A stretch of DNA of 64,000 bases from Pseudomarimonas salicorniae (GCF_023156535.1 NZ_JALNMH010000016.1:1-64000); one strand, 5' to 3'; shown: positions 1 to 8,731, counted from the first letter of the stretch. The notes: generated from the letters alone by a model not told the origin. Numbers and translations: made by a program.

Positions 1-20
1 CCCCCCCTGGATGCCGCTGC

Positions 21-273
21 TCTCCTGTAGGAGCTGGCTTGCCTGCGACCGCAGCGCCTGGCCTGCCCCTGTCTCAAGGAAAACCGCACCGCCCCGGTCG
101 CGCCCAAGGGCACTCCCACAGAGAGGCGCATCCCCGTCGTGACCTCACGCTCAAAGCGCCCGCTCTCCTGTAGGAGCTGGCTTGCCTCCGACCGCAGCGC
201 CCGGCCCTGCCCCTGTCTCGAGGAAAACCGCACCGCCCCGCTCGCTCCCAAGCGGATTCCCACAGAACGGCGC
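21..273. repeat. Two imperfect direct repeats of about 105 bp
   Basis: A block starting TCTCCTGTAGGAGCTGGC at 21 recurs at 164 with an offset of 143 bp. Both copies run through a CGCACCGCCCC core to a CCCACAG end (about 121 and 264). They resemble the REP-like GTAGGAGC and CGCGCCCAAGGGC motifs seen again at 36.6 kb and 57.1 kb. No convincing gene lies in 1-385; the ORFs there look like shadows of the repeat. Confidence 0.75.
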
Positions 274-385
274 CGCCGTGACACCCGGCCGCCAGGGCCA
301 CGCAGGCCCGAGGCCGCGCGCCCGCCAATCCCCTGCACCCCGCCACCGCCCACGCGGAGCGCCCTGCCGACCGCCTTGCAAGCCG

Positions 386-414
386 TTGACAGCCTCTCGC
401 CGCGGGCGTACGGT
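386..414 (+). promoter_or_regulatory. Probable sigma-70 promoter of the nrdJ cluster
   Basis: A perfect TTGACA at 386-391 is followed after exactly 17 bp by TACGGT at 409-414, a weaker -10. Transcription would start near 420, just before the first NrdR-like box, with a leader of about 220 nt before the nrdJa ATG. Confidence 0.6.
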
Positions 415-427
415 TCGCGACGGCCCG

Positions 428-474
428 CCACAAGATGTAGTGGTTGCCGTGCACCGCAACACAACAGGTTGTGG
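428..474. promoter_or_regulatory. Two tandem NrdR-box-like operators, 31 bp apart
   Basis: Box 1 (428-443, CCACAAGATGTAGTGG) and box 2 (459-474, ACACAACAGGTTGTGG) both fit the 16-bp NrdR consensus acaCwAtATaTwGtgt at most positions, with the CAC/GTG ends kept. Start-to-start spacing is 31 bp, about three helical turns, the arrangement known for NrdR-repressed ribonucleotide reductase genes. They sit just downstream of the -10 element, a position suited to repression. The nrdR gene itself is not in the window. Confidence 0.8.
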
Positions 475-641
475 GTGCCGGAAAGGTCAACGGGGAGGCG
501 ACAGATACAGTCATACGCTTATCGCAGCCAGCGAAGGACTTGTTCCTAGGGGTTTTCCCGATGGGGCGCCGCGCTGCGATAGCCGTTTTTTTTGCCCAGC
601 GCGGCACGCCCGATCGCGCGGTCACGGAGGAAGACACAACA

Positions 642-2789
642 ATGAGCACGGTGCGCCTTGAGGCGGTGAAGAACGCAGTGGCCGAGATCCCCCTGCAGCC
701 GGCATCCCAGGACATCTGGGACAAGAAGTACCGACTGAAGAGCAAGCAGGGCGAGGCGATCGACCGCGACGTCGACGACACCTACAAGCGCGTCGCCCGC
801 GCCCTGGCCGATGCCGAAGCCACCCCGGAGAAGCGCAAGTACTGGTACGAGCGCTTCGTCTGGGCGCTGCGCCGCGGCGCCATCCCGGCCGGCCGGATCA
901 CCTCCAATGCCGGCGCGCTGGAGCACAAGCCCGCCACCAGCACGATCAACTGCACCGTCTCCGGCACCATCGAGGACTCGATGGACGGCATCCTCGAGAA
1001 GGTCCACGAGGCTGGCCTCACCCTGAAGGCCGGCTGCGGCATCGGCTACGAGTTCAGCACCCTGCGTCCGCGCGGGGCCTTCGTCGCCGGCGCCGGCGCC
1101 TACACCTCGGGCCCGATGTCCTTCATGGATATCTACGACAAGATGTGCTTCACCGTCAGCTCCGCCGGCGGCCGCCGCGGCGCGCAGATGGGCACCTTCG
1201 ATGTCGCCCATCCGGACGTGAAGGAGTTCATCCGCGCCAAGCGCGAGGACGGCCGCCTGCGCCAGTTCAACCTCTCGCTGCTGATCACCGACGGCTTCAT
1301 GCAGGCCGTGCGTGACGACGCCGACTGGCCGATGGTCTTCCCGGTGCACGTCAAGGAACGCGACGAACTCGACCTCGCCGACGCCGACAAGGTCGTCTGG
1401 CGCGAGTGGCCGACCACCCGCAACTACGTCACCCGCGACGATGGCCTGGTGGCCTGCAAGGTGTACGGGCACATCCGCGCCCGCCACCTGTGGGACATGA
1501 TCATGGTCTCCACCTATGACTTCGCCGAGCCGGGCTTCATCCTGATCGACAAGGTCAACGAGATGAACAACAACTGGTGGTGCGAGAACATCCGCGCCAC
1601 CAACCCCTGCGGCGAGCAGCCCCTGCCGCCCTACGGCGCCTGCCTGCTCGGCTCGGTCAACCTGACCAGCTTTGTCCGCGACCCGTTCACCGACCGCGCC
1701 CGCTTCGACTGGGAGGAATACGCCGAGGTCGTCCGCGTGTTCACCCGCATGCTCGACAACGTGGTCGAGATCAACGGCCTGCCGCTGGAGCAGCAGCGCA
1801 ACGAGATCGCCCGCAAGCGCCGCCACGGCATGGGCTTCCTGGGCCTTGGCAGCACCCTGACCATGCTGCGTATGCGCTACGGCAGCGAGGACAGCTGCGC
1901 CTTCACCGAGCGCGTGGCCCGCGAGATGGCCGTTGCCGGCTGGGAGATCGCCCTGTCGCTGGCCGAGGAGAAGGGCCCGGCGCCGATCATGGACGAGGAC
2001 TTCACCGTCACCGCCGAGATGCTGCGCAAGCGCCCGGAGATGGCCAAGGACGGCTGGAAGATCGGCCAGACCATCAAGGGCCGCCTGCTGCACGCCAAGT
2101 ACAGCCGCTACATGCAGAAGGTCGCCAGCGTCGCCCCCGAGCTGGTCGGCAAGCTGGCCGAGACCGGCGCCCGCTTCACCCACCACAGCTCGATCGCCCC
2201 CACCGGCACGATCTCGCTGTCGCTGGCCAACAACGCCTCCAACGGCATCGAGCCGAGCTTTGCCCACCACTACTCGCGCAACGTCATCCGCGAAGGCAAG
2301 AAGAGCAAGGAGAAGGTCGAGGTCTACAGCTACGAGCTGCTCGCCTACCGCACCCTGGTCAATGCCAAGGCCATGCCCTACGCCGAAGAGGCCGACGCCA
2401 AGCTGCCCGACTACTTCGTCGCCGCCGACGACATCACCCCCAAGGAGCACGTCGACATCCAGGCCGCCGCGCAGATCTGGGTCGACTCCTCCATTTCCAA
2501 GACCGCCAACGTTCCCACCGACTACGCCTACGAAGACTTCAAGGACATCTACCTCTACGCCCACGAGAAGGGTCTCAAGGGCTGCACCACGTTCCGCTTC
2601 AACCCGGCCGCCTTCCAGGGCGTGCTGGTCAAGGAGAAGGACCTCGAGAACACCACCTACCGCTTCGAGCTCGAAGATGGCAGCGTGGTCGAGGCCAAGG
2701 GCAATGAACAGATCGAATACGACGGCGAGATGCACACCGCCGCGAATCTTTTCGACGCGCTCAAGGAAGGGTATTACGGTAAGTTCTAG
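642..2789 (+). CDS. nrdJa: Class II (adenosylcobalamin-dependent) ribonucleotide reductase, catalytic subunit NrdJa
   Basis: Reduces ribonucleotides to deoxyribonucleotides using a cobalamin-derived thiyl radical; cytosolic, 715 aa. The expected cysteines are present: C104 in NCTVSG, and the finger loop N321-P-C323-G-E325 with C334 eleven residues later in YGACLLGS, the spacing of class II enzymes. The protein stops after the barrel and lacks the C-terminal redox cysteines, which are encoded by the third gene of the cluster (3830-4603). This is the split NrdJa/NrdJb layout known from Pseudomonas. The ATG at 642 was chosen over an in-frame start at 444 because CGGAGG lies 10-15 nt upstream and the longer N-terminus would overlap the NrdR boxes. 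Confidence 0.95.
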   Translation: MSTVRLEAVKNAVAEIPLQPASQDIWDKKYRLKSKQGEAIDRDVDDTYKRVARALADAEATPEKRKYWYERFVWALRRGAIPAGRITSNAGALEHKPATSTINCTVSGTIEDSMDGILEKVHEAGLTLKAGCGIGYEFSTLRPRGAFVAGAGAYTSGPMSFMDIYDKMCFTVSSAGGRRGAQMGTFDVAHPDVKEFIRAKREDGRLRQFNLSLLITDGFMQAVRDDADWPMVFPVHVKERDELDLADADKVVWREWPTTRNYVTRDDGLVACKVYGHIRARHLWDMIMVSTYDFAEPGFILIDKVNEMNNNWWCENIRATNPCGEQPLPPYGACLLGSVNLTSFVRDPFTDRARFDWEEYAEVVRVFTRMLDNVVEINGLPLEQQRNEIARKRRHGMGFLGLGSTLTMLRMRYGSEDSCAFTERVAREMAVAGWEIALSLAEEKGPAPIMDEDFTVTAEMLRKRPEMAKDGWKIGQTIKGRLLHAKYSRYMQKVASVAPELVGKLAETGARFTHHSSIAPTGTISLSLANNASNGIEPSFAHHYSRNVIREGKKSKEKVEVYSYELLAYRTLVNAKAMPYAEEADAKLPDYFVAADDITPKEHVDIQAAAQIWVDSSISKTANVPTDYAYEDFKDIYLYAHEKGLKGCTTFRFNPAAFQGVLVKEKDLENTTYRFELEDGSVVEAKGNEQIEYDGEMHTAANLFDALKEGYYGKF

Positions 2790-2790
2790 C

Positions 2791-2809
2791 GCGGGCGCGT
2801 AGCGCCCGC
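2791..2809. terminator. Short GC hairpin after nrdJa
   Basis: An 8-bp perfect stem, GCGGGCGC / GCGCCCGC, with a 3-nt loop begins one base after the stop codon region. There is no following T run, so it may stabilise the 3' end or separate nrdJa from the downstream gene rather than act as a strong terminator. Confidence 0.45.
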
Positions 2810-2811
2810 TG

Positions 2812-2911
2812 CGTGATGGGTGATTCGGGATGGGTGATTCGCGAAAGCAGCAGCCAACGAGCTTCCCGGCGCGGCTCTTGCGAATCACCAATCACCCATC
2901 ACGAATCACGG
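2812..2911. repeat. Long imperfect inverted repeat built of GTGATGGGTGATTCG units
   Basis: The left arm (2812-2844) contains the unit GGGTGATTCG twice. The right arm (2879-2911) contains its complement CGAATCACC/CGAATCACG, also twice, so the region can fold into a large cruciform or RNA hairpin. It fills the gap between nrdJa and the H1-like gene. Confidence 0.7.
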
Positions 2912-3043
2912 CTTCAAGAATGGCCACCACGGACGATGGCCGCAGGCGGTGCCCGTCGCACAGTCGCGGCGCACCATGAGGTCGAGGCAGGCAGGAGCCG
3001 GCTTCGCTCGCGTCAGCTCTCTATCGCCCGAACAGGAGGGGCT

Positions 3044-3637
3044 ATGAGCAATGGCAATGGTGTGGCGGCGACGATTTCCGAAGCCGTCGAACAGGTGACC
3101 GAAAAGGTCCAGGAAGTCGCGGCCGAGGCCAAGGCAGCCATCGACAAGCGCGCCAAGGTGGTCAGGAAGAAGGCCGCGGCCGTGGTCAAGGAGGCCAAGG
3201 CCAAGGTCAACCAGGCCAAGAAGGAAGTCGAGAAGGAAGTGAAGGCGGCCAAGGCCAAGGTCGACAAGGCCAAGAAGGACGTCGAGAAAGAGGTCAAGGC
3301 GGTCAAGAAGAAGTTCGACACGGCGAAGAAGAACGCCGCGAAGAAGACCGCCGCGGCCAAGAAGTCGACGGCCAAGAAGGCAAGCGCCAAGAAGGCCTCG
3401 GCCAAGAAGGCGGTGAAGAAGGTGGCCAAGAAGGCTTCGGCCAAGAAGGCCAGCGCCAAGAAGGCGGTGAAGAAAGTCGCCAAGAAAGCCACGGCCAAGA
3501 AGGCCGCCGCCAAGAAGTCGGTGAAGAAGGCGGTCGGCAAGAAGGCCCCGGCGAAGAAGGCGCCAGGCAAGAAGGCTCCCGCCAAGAAGGCCGCAGGCAA
3601 GAAAGGCGCTGCCAAGAAGGCGGCGAAGAAGAAGTAA
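3044..3637 (+). CDS. Histone H1-like lysine/alanine-rich DNA-binding protein
   Basis: A 197-aa very basic protein. Residues about 1-35 are non-repetitive; the rest is lysine/alanine/valine helix with KAK, KKA and AKKA repeats, ending in KKAAKKK. This composition is that of bacterial histone H1-like nucleoid proteins that bind DNA without sequence preference. The ATG at 3044 has AGGAGGGG just upstream; a longer in-frame ORF starts in the inverted repeat and has no ribosome site. It lies between the two halves of ribonucleotide reductase in the same orientation. The repetitive codons (AAG-AAG-GCC) make the gene prone to length change. Confidence 0.85.
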   Translation: MSNGNGVAATISEAVEQVTEKVQEVAAEAKAAIDKRAKVVRKKAAAVVKEAKAKVNQAKKEVEKEVKAAKAKVDKAKKDVEKEVKAVKKKFDTAKKNAAKKTAAAKKSTAKKASAKKASAKKAVKKVAKKASAKKASAKKAVKKVAKKATAKKAAAKKSVKKAVGKKAPAKKAPGKKAPAKKAAGKKGAAKKAAKKK

Positions 3638-3829
3638 TCCAGTCAAGGGTTGCCCCGAGGGTCCCGTCCGCAGGCGCGCAGGAAGTGCGCCGCGGGCGGG
3701 TCACCCGCGCAACCGCCGGCAACGCGGGCCGGCCTCAACACAGCAGACCCGGGGCCTCGCGAACCCCGGCCCGCCGCCCAGCGCGGCGGGGTATGCCGGC
3801 CGTGCCGGCCATCGATCAGGAGTGGTGTC

Positions 3830-4603
3830 GTGGGTATCAAGATCAGCAAGAAAATCAAGGGCTTCAGCGTGCAGACCGCCGAGGACAAGGCCAAGGCCGA
3901 GCAGGCCGCCGCCGCGCCCGCCCCGGCCCCGGCCAAGGAGCCGCAGCGCGCCGAAGTCATCCAGATGCACGAGCAGATCGAGCGTCCGGACGTGCTGGTC
4001 GGCAGCACCTACAAGATCAAGTCGCCCCTGTTCGAGCACGCCCTGTACGTCACCATCAACGACATCGTGCTGAACCCCGGCACGAAGCACGAATCGCGTC
4101 GCCCCTTCGAGATCTTCATCAACTCGAAGAACATGGACCACTTCCAGTGGGTCGTCGCCATCACCCGCATCATGTCCGCCGTCTTCCGCAAGGGCGGTGA
4201 CGTGACCTTCATCGTCGAAGAGCTGAAGGCCGTCTTCGACCCCCGCGGCGGCTACTTCAAGTCCGGCGGCGTCTACATGCCCAGCATCGTCGCCGAGATC
4301 GGCGCCGTGGTCGAAGACCACCTCAAGCTGATCGGCATGATCGTCGACGACAACCTCAGCGACGAGCAGAAGCAGCTGATTGCCGAGAAGCGCGCCGCCT
4401 ATGAGGCCGGGCTAAAAAAAAACAGTGAGCCCGGCGACGCCGTAGCCACGGGTTCCACCGACGGCAAGGGCGAAGCCAAGAGCGCCGAGGCGGGGAGCTT
4501 TCCGCCCGGCGCGACGATGTGCCACAAGTGCAATACCCAGGCGATGATTGTTATGGATGGGTGTCAGACCTGTCTTAGCTGTGGGTATTCGAAGTGCGGG
4601 TGA
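3830..4603 (+). CDS. nrdJb: Class II ribonucleotide reductase, C-terminal subunit NrdJb (TSCPD domain and redox tail)
   Basis: A 257-aa protein. A TSCPD-type domain spans about residues 45-175 (RPFEIF ... DVTFIVEEL ... GGYFKSGG). After a short linker comes a cysteine-rich tail with CHKC, CQTC and a final CGYSKCG, the mobile thiol pair that re-reduces the active site of NrdJa. It is therefore required together with the gene at 642-2789. The GTG at 3830 was chosen because CAGGAG ends 7 nt upstream; an in-frame ORF opens earlier but is proline/arginine-rich intergenic sequence. An A9 run lies in the linker at 4414-4422. Confidence 0.92.
   Translation: MGIKISKKIKGFSVQTAEDKAKAEQAAAAPAPAPAKEPQRAEVIQMHEQIERPDVLVGSTYKIKSPLFEHALYVTINDIVLNPGTKHESRRPFEIFINSKNMDHFQWVVAITRIMSAVFRKGGDVTFIVEELKAVFDPRGGYFKSGGVYMPSIVAEIGAVVEDHLKLIGMIVDDNLSDEQKQLIAEKRAAYEAGLKKNSEPGDAVATGSTDGKGEAKSAEAGSFPPGATMCHKCNTQAMIVMDGCQTCLSCGYSKCG
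4406..4435. other. A9 homopolymer bracketed by a perfect 8-bp inverted repeat inside nrdJb
   Basis: GCCGGGCT (4406-4413) and AGCCCGGC (4428-4435) are perfect complements with A9 (4414-4422) in the 14-nt loop. Reading frame is CTA AAA AAA AAC. One extra A would give AAA AAA AAA CAG TGA, an immediate stop just before the cysteine tail. Confidence 0.7.
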
Positions 4604-4633
4604 GGTGCGCCTGCTTCCAACGGCCCGGACCAA

Positions 4634-6154
4634 GTGGCGGTGATACTCCAACAACCTAAAGTTGAGCGGATTGAGATCGACCAGCTCAAGAGCATCGTCG
4701 ACTTATCACTTGAGCTTGACCGATGTCCCTTGACCGGGATCATGGGGAGTAATCGAAGCGGGAAGACTACGGTGCTTCACGCTCTGGCGTGCGCTTTTTC
4801 CCCAGCCACTCCCGGGAGTTCAGACTACCGATTCCCGACATTCTTCCGACCGAACACAGAGTCACTGTGGAAGGACAGTCGTTTCCGCATCGCTTACGGG
4901 GGCAGGCTTGGCGAGGCTACCTTCGCTGGTCTCACTCAGGAGTACAAGAAGGAGGCCGACCGCTGGACTCCGCGATACGGAAACAGGCCACTTCGATTCG
5001 TAAAGTTTGTTGGGATCGCCGATTCTGCTCCAGATTTGGAGACAATCGCACTGAGCTCAATGATTCACTACACGAAAAAATCCAGAGAAGAGAAACACGA
5101 TATCGAAGTTAGAGAGCTTGCGGGGAAAGTCCTGAACGAAAACTACTCAGGCTATTTCGGCGTTAGCTACCAGTATCGAAACCGTCAGTCGATCGGGGTG
5201 TCTACGAAGCAAGCATCCTATTCGGCCTTGTCAATGAGCTCGGGCGAGCAGCGAGTATTCCGCGTCCTCGATACTGTCGTTAATTCTCCAGACTATGCGT
5301 TAGTGCTCATCGATGAGATTGACCTATTTCTTCATCAGGACGCACTCCAGCGCCTGCTTGCAATCCTGCATGATCACTGCAAGAAGCGGCATAAGCAACT
5401 CATCTTTACCACGCATTTCCCGCCTTCAGGTCGCCTCTACGACAGCATCGACCTACACAGCATCCATCGTGGCCCGACTCGCACGCTGTCGTGGAGGGGA
5501 TACTCGCTGGAAGCGTTGAGACACATCACGGGGGCTCAGGTTCGCCCGCTAACCGTCTATACAGAAGATGATCTCGGCGAGCGTGTAGTCGCTCAAGTGG
5601 CAAGCGAGTTGGGGCTAAGGAAGTATGTGGAGACCGCGACCTTCGGTCCTGCGGATAATGCTGCAACATTGGTCGCAGGCCTGCACGCCGCGATGCCAAC
5701 TGCAGACAATTATTTGGCGCTTACTGATGGTGATGTTCTAGGCGCCCGCGGCTCCATCAGGGCTCGAGTGAGGAAAATTTGGAGCGGCAACTCCGCCAAG
5801 CACGAGGACGAGCGAAAGCGAATCGTAAGTAAGATTCGTTCTTTCCGTTCTTTCATGCGCGAGGAATCGGGCAATGCGGCCTGTCCGGAGGTATGCATCC
5901 ACGCAATGGTCTGCGAGGTGGATCCCCTGAAAATACCCCCAACGCTTCGAGATTTTGCGGAGCTGTGTCGTTCAATCGTCCATCCGCTGGATCGCCATGG
6001 ATTTCTGAACGATGTCGTAGACCTCTCTGGCGAGAACCGTAGTGTTGCGATATCCAAGCTGGTCGATATTGCGGCGGCCTCCCCTCTATGGAGCCGATAC
6101 ACCCGCGTATTGAGAGCGTGGCTTCGGAAGAAGAAGGTTCAGCTGGCGCTTTGA
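4634..6154 (+). CDS. OLD-like ABC-type ATPase with C-terminal TOPRIM-like region
   Basis: A 506-aa cytosolic protein. It has a P-loop GSNRSGKTT at residues 38-46, an SSGEQ signature (LSMSSGEQ, about 200) and Walker B with the catalytic pair D227-E228 in LVLIDEIDLFLH, followed by IFTTHFPP. This is the AAA_21/AAA_15 core of OLD-family proteins. The C-terminal half has E311-D-D in VYTEDDLGE and D365-G-D367 in LALTDGD, the acidic pattern of a TOPRIM nuclease centre. Gene is clearly lower in GC than its neighbours, suggesting transfer. It stands alone: no UvrD-like helicase (Gabija) or HNH partner (Septu) is adjacent. The GTG start at 4634 has no strong ribosome site. A defence role is inferred. 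Confidence 0.75.
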   Translation: MAVILQQPKVERIEIDQLKSIVDLSLELDRCPLTGIMGSNRSGKTTVLHALACAFSPATPGSSDYRFPTFFRPNTESLWKDSRFRIAYGGRLGEATFAGLTQEYKKEADRWTPRYGNRPLRFVKFVGIADSAPDLETIALSSMIHYTKKSREEKHDIEVRELAGKVLNENYSGYFGVSYQYRNRQSIGVSTKQASYSALSMSSGEQRVFRVLDTVVNSPDYALVLIDEIDLFLHQDALQRLLAILHDHCKKRHKQLIFTTHFPPSGRLYDSIDLHSIHRGPTRTLSWRGYSLEALRHITGAQVRPLTVYTEDDLGERVVAQVASELGLRKYVETATFGPADNAATLVAGLHAAMPTADNYLALTDGDVLGARGSIRARVRKIWSGNSAKHEDERKRIVSKIRSFRSFMREESGNAACPEVCIHAMVCEVDPLKIPPTLRDFAELCRSIVHPLDRHGFLNDVVDLSGENRSVAISKLVDIAAASPLWSRYTRVLRAWLRKKKVQLAL

Positions 6155-6188
6155 TTTGGTGGATCCCGCAAGAAGGGAAAGAGGGTCG

Positions 6189-6274
6189 AAACAGGGGTCA
6201 AGCGAAACAGGGGTCAGAGTGCACTTTCAGGAAAACAGGGGTCAGAGGAAAAACAGGGGTCAGAGTGCACTTTC
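6189..6274 (+). repeat. Cluster of GGGGTCAGAGTGCACTTTC repeats (two full, two partial)
   Basis: Full copies lie at about 6205-6228 and 6251-6274, each preceded by AAACA. Partial copies stop after GGGGTCA (6189-6200) and GGGGTCAGAGG (6231-6250). They fill the gap between the ATPase gene and the lipoprotein gene. Confidence 0.9.
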
Positions 6275-6381
6275 GCTTGGAGAGTTTTTGCGGTAGAGGA
6301 CTCTGACTGCCGTTCCGGTGGCTGACTAGTTGAACGCCCCTTTTTCGCCATTGGCCGCGGTCTTCGAATCCGGAGGAAAGA

Positions 6382-7134
6382 ATGAAGCCGTTAGCTGCGA
6401 TTGCTCTTGTTGCGTTTCTCGTGGGCTGCTCTCCTGTCCAGCCCGTTAAGCCGGTCGTCTATGAGCCAGCGAGCGCAACCTCAGAACGTAGGCTGGACGC
6501 AACGTACGAGATTGGGGTGCCGAAGGAGGTGTTCGTCGGCGACCAGATGCTAAGAGTTCAGGATTATCACGTGGTCACGCGGGATACCGGCTCCCACTCA
6601 ACGCGACTCACGCCGACGCAGGATTTCAAGGTCAGACTCCCACCTTTCGCAACTGCTACGGTCGACAAGGGGGACATCGTTAGGGTGGAGGGAGTGACGG
6701 AGCGCGATGGCCGTAGCTATCGTTTAGTCGAGTTGCCTGACCCGACAGCCGGTCTGCTGCGCTTTCTGATCGATGAGGAAGGGGGGTTCGAGGGAAGCGC
6801 TCTGAACAATCAGGGTGCGCGTATGGGCTGGAGTTACAAGCCAGAGCCATCGACCGTTCGCCTCGTCCCTGCCCCTTCAAGTGTGCGGATAGATACCACC
6901 AAGGGGTTCACCAACTTTGAGTTGGTGTACGGCGGAACTACGCGGGATTCGTTCCAGATTCTCTATCGCGAGTACTCGCGCGACGATTTAGCCCGTCCCG
7001 CGTTCACCCAGAACCTCGTTTACGAGAAGGGCGGCGAGCCCGTGATCCGATTTCGCAACCTCAAGATTGAGGTGCAAGAGGCATCAAACGACAGGATCCG
7101 ATTCGTTGTGATCGAAGACGGAGGCAGGGGGTAG
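6382..7134 (+). CDS. Putative lipoprotein of unknown function
   Basis: A 250-aa protein. An N-terminal signal ends in the lipobox FLVGC with acylation at C16, so it should be membrane-anchored and face the periplasm. The mature part is polar, rich in threonine and valine, with no recognised domain. GGAGG lies a few bases before the ATG. Like the upstream ATPase gene it is lower in GC than the rest of the window, and both are bracketed by copies of the 19-bp repeat, so the two may have arrived together. Confidence 0.65.
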   Translation: MKPLAAIALVAFLVGCSPVQPVKPVVYEPASATSERRLDATYEIGVPKEVFVGDQMLRVQDYHVVTRDTGSHSTRLTPTQDFKVRLPPFATATVDKGDIVRVEGVTERDGRSYRLVELPDPTAGLLRFLIDEEGGFEGSALNNQGARMGWSYKPEPSTVRLVPAPSSVRIDTTKGFTNFELVYGGTTRDSFQILYREYSRDDLARPAFTQNLVYEKGGEPVIRFRNLKIEVQEASNDRIRFVVIEDGGRG

Positions 7135-7160
7135 ATCCCTGAGGAGCAGGGGTAAGGAGA

Positions 7161-7182
7161 ACATGGGTCAGAGTGCACTTTC
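7161..7182 (+). repeat. GGGTCAGAGTGCACTTTC repeat copy
   Basis: One near-full forward copy starting ACATGGGTCAG, about 27 bp after the lipoprotein stop codon. A degenerate GCAGGGGTAAGG piece precedes it. Confidence 0.85.
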
Positions 7183-7275
7183 TGCTAGCCGCTTCTCAGA
7201 AGGCCCGGGCTCTAGATCCGACTGCTACTGAAAGCCGGAGGGAGGTCGTACCGTCGGCTACAAGTCGCCCGCGCC

Positions 7276-8244
7276 TCAGGGGGCCGTCGCGGCGTCGAGC
7301 GCGGGCATCTCGAACTTTAGTTCGATGTAGGCGCCTTTGAGCTGCGGTCCGCTCGGCTCGGGGGTGGCAAGTGAGCCGCTCAGACGCATGGTGTCAACGG
7401 ACAAATCGAGCCGCAGTTGCGTCGGCTGAATTGAATAGGTCCTCGCGCCGTCTACGATCTGCGCGGAGATGGGCGAGCCGGCCGGGTCGAGACTTACACG
7501 CAGATGCCGCGATGCCAACTCATGCTCGCTCCCCTGCTGCCGTGCAATCAGCTCTGGCGAGAAGAGCAGGTCCATGCCGTGAGACCCGGCTTCAGGGAGG
7601 GCATCGATGATGACCCAGCGTTCCAGAGGGCCGAAAGGACTGTCAGGTTCGTCGGGGATTGGCTGAAACACGACGATGCCTTCGGCATAGGGCATGCCGG
7701 GATTGCCGAGACGCCATCGGGATGCGCGGCGCTTCAGCTCGGCCTCGTAATCGGGCTCGCCTGTTCCCACGGGGTGGACTGGCTGCGTCTCGCCGGCAGA
7801 TAACGCCACCTCGCCCCAGAACTTCGCTGCGTACGCGTGCTGCGGCACGCCTACGCCATCCAGATAGGCATTCGCCAAAGCGCGCTGCGCCTTGGCCAGT
7901 CCTCCCATCGCCGCCCGTCGCAACCAGATGGCGGACTCCTTCGTATCCGCCGGCCCCAGCGAGCCATCGGTGAGGCTGCGTGCGAAGTCGAACTGAAGTG
8001 CTGCGTCTCCCCGCTCCGCTGCGCGGCGCAGCAGCTGCCGCGCGGTATCGAAGTCGCCTCGCTCCGCGGCGTCGATGCCAAGCTGCAGCAATGCAGACTC
8101 CACGGCGATGTCTGCCGCGTGCTGCAGGCGGTCGGGCGATTCCTCGCTTCGCGGCGTCTCCGCGTCGTCGGGTGCCTGCGCGAGGCAAGGCCCGGCTGGC
8201 GGAGCAAGGAGTAGCAGCGTGATCAACAAGCCCGTGCAGCGCAT
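7276..8244 (-). CDS. Secreted Sel1/TPR-like repeat protein
   Basis: A 322-aa protein. Signal peptide is LLITLLLLAPPAGPCLAQA. Residues about 45-150 form Sel1-like helical repeats (AAERGDFDTARQLLRRAAERGD; ESAIWLRRAAMGGLAKAQRALANAYLDGVGVPQ), scaffolds for protein-protein contacts in the periplasm. The C-terminal half has no recognised domain. The ATG at 8244 was preferred to one at 8298 because only it places the hydrophobic segment directly after a short basic start. Repeat copies lie just upstream of the start. Confidence 0.75.
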   Translation of the reverse strand: MRCTGLLITLLLLAPPAGPCLAQAPDDAETPRSEESPDRLQHAADIAVESALLQLGIDAAERGDFDTARQLLRRAAERGDAALQFDFARSLTDGSLGPADTKESAIWLRRAAMGGLAKAQRALANAYLDGVGVPQHAYAAKFWGEVALSAGETQPVHPVGTGEPDYEAELKRRASRWRLGNPGMPYAEGIVVFQPIPDEPDSPFGPLERWVIIDALPEAGSHGMDLLFSPELIARQQGSEHELASRHLRVSLDPAGSPISAQIVDGARTYSIQPTQLRLDLSVDTMRLSGSLATPEPSGPQLKGAYIELKFEMPALDAATAP

Positions 8245-8304
8245 GTCGCGTGCCCTCGGAGCGACTCGCGGCAAGTATGCCAGCAGCCAAGGCGGCAACA
8301 GGGG

Positions 8305-8373
8305 AAACAGGGGTCAGAGTGCGCTTTCCGCTGGGGGAAACAGAGGGTAAAACAGGGGTCAGAGTGCACTTTC
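8305..8373 (+). repeat. Two GGGGTCAGAGTGCACTTTC repeat copies
   Basis: Copies at 8305-8328 (one mismatch, GCGCTTT) and 8350-8373, both forward, in the 5' region of the minus-strand Sel1 gene. Confidence 0.9.
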
Positions 8374-8497
8374 CGCGAGGCCGGATCACAGCCGCGAGTC
8401 GCCCTTCATCATGAGCTGGCCCGGTGGACTGGCCGGATGCAGCCCGCATCGTCATTCGGCAGAAGCACACGGCCTCCAGCGGCGCTCCGGCCGGGGA

Positions 8498-8567
8498 CTA
8501 GCTGAACGCTCCCGCTTCCGCCGGCGCAGGGTCGCGGGGCTCGATGCAGATGCGGTCGCGTCCTGCG
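8498..8567 (-). pseudogene. Duplicate remnant of the 3' end of the diguanylate cyclase gene
   Basis: Read on the minus strand this encodes GRDRICIEPRDPAPAEAGAF then S and a TAG stop. That is almost identical to the last residues of the diguanylate cyclase 1073 bp away (stop at 9571). The similarity continues past the stop to about 8410 with gaps. The remnant ends exactly where a 19-bp repeat begins (8568). Confidence 0.8.
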
Positions 8568-8684
8568 AAACAGGGGTCAGAGTGCACTTTTCGCCGGGTT
8601 CTTTTGAACGCAAACGTAAGCAAAGGTGCAGGCACGCGTGGACACTGACTTTCTGATCCACTCCCGTGGTCACAGCATGGGCGA

Positions 8685-8714
8685 TTGGCACTGTAGCGTC
8701 ATGACGCTATAGTG
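8685..8714 (+). promoter_or_regulatory. Duplicate copy of the antitoxin promoter-operator
   Basis: TTGGCA (8685-8690) and TATAGT (8708-8713) are 17 bp apart. The 26-bp palindrome at 8689-8714 carries one mismatch relative to copy 2 (CACTGTAG instead of CACTATAG). Confidence 0.75.
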
Positions 8715-8731
8715 TTCCCTGGAGGTGCCCC

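Noticed and set aside
415-641. Cobalamin riboswitch in the nrdJ leader
   Set aside because: No B12-box or conserved fold was recognised; the T8 run near 583 has a weak stem only. A covariance search with Rfam cobalamin models would settle it.
546-2891. 781-codon minus-strand ORF opposite nrdJa
   Set aside because: It mirrors the codon pattern of nrdJa in a GC-rich gene and its translation is low-complexity (GVGG, LAG runs) with no family features.
4634-6154. Complete Gabija system
   Set aside because: The ATPase resembles GajA in layout only; no UvrD-like GajB gene is adjacent.
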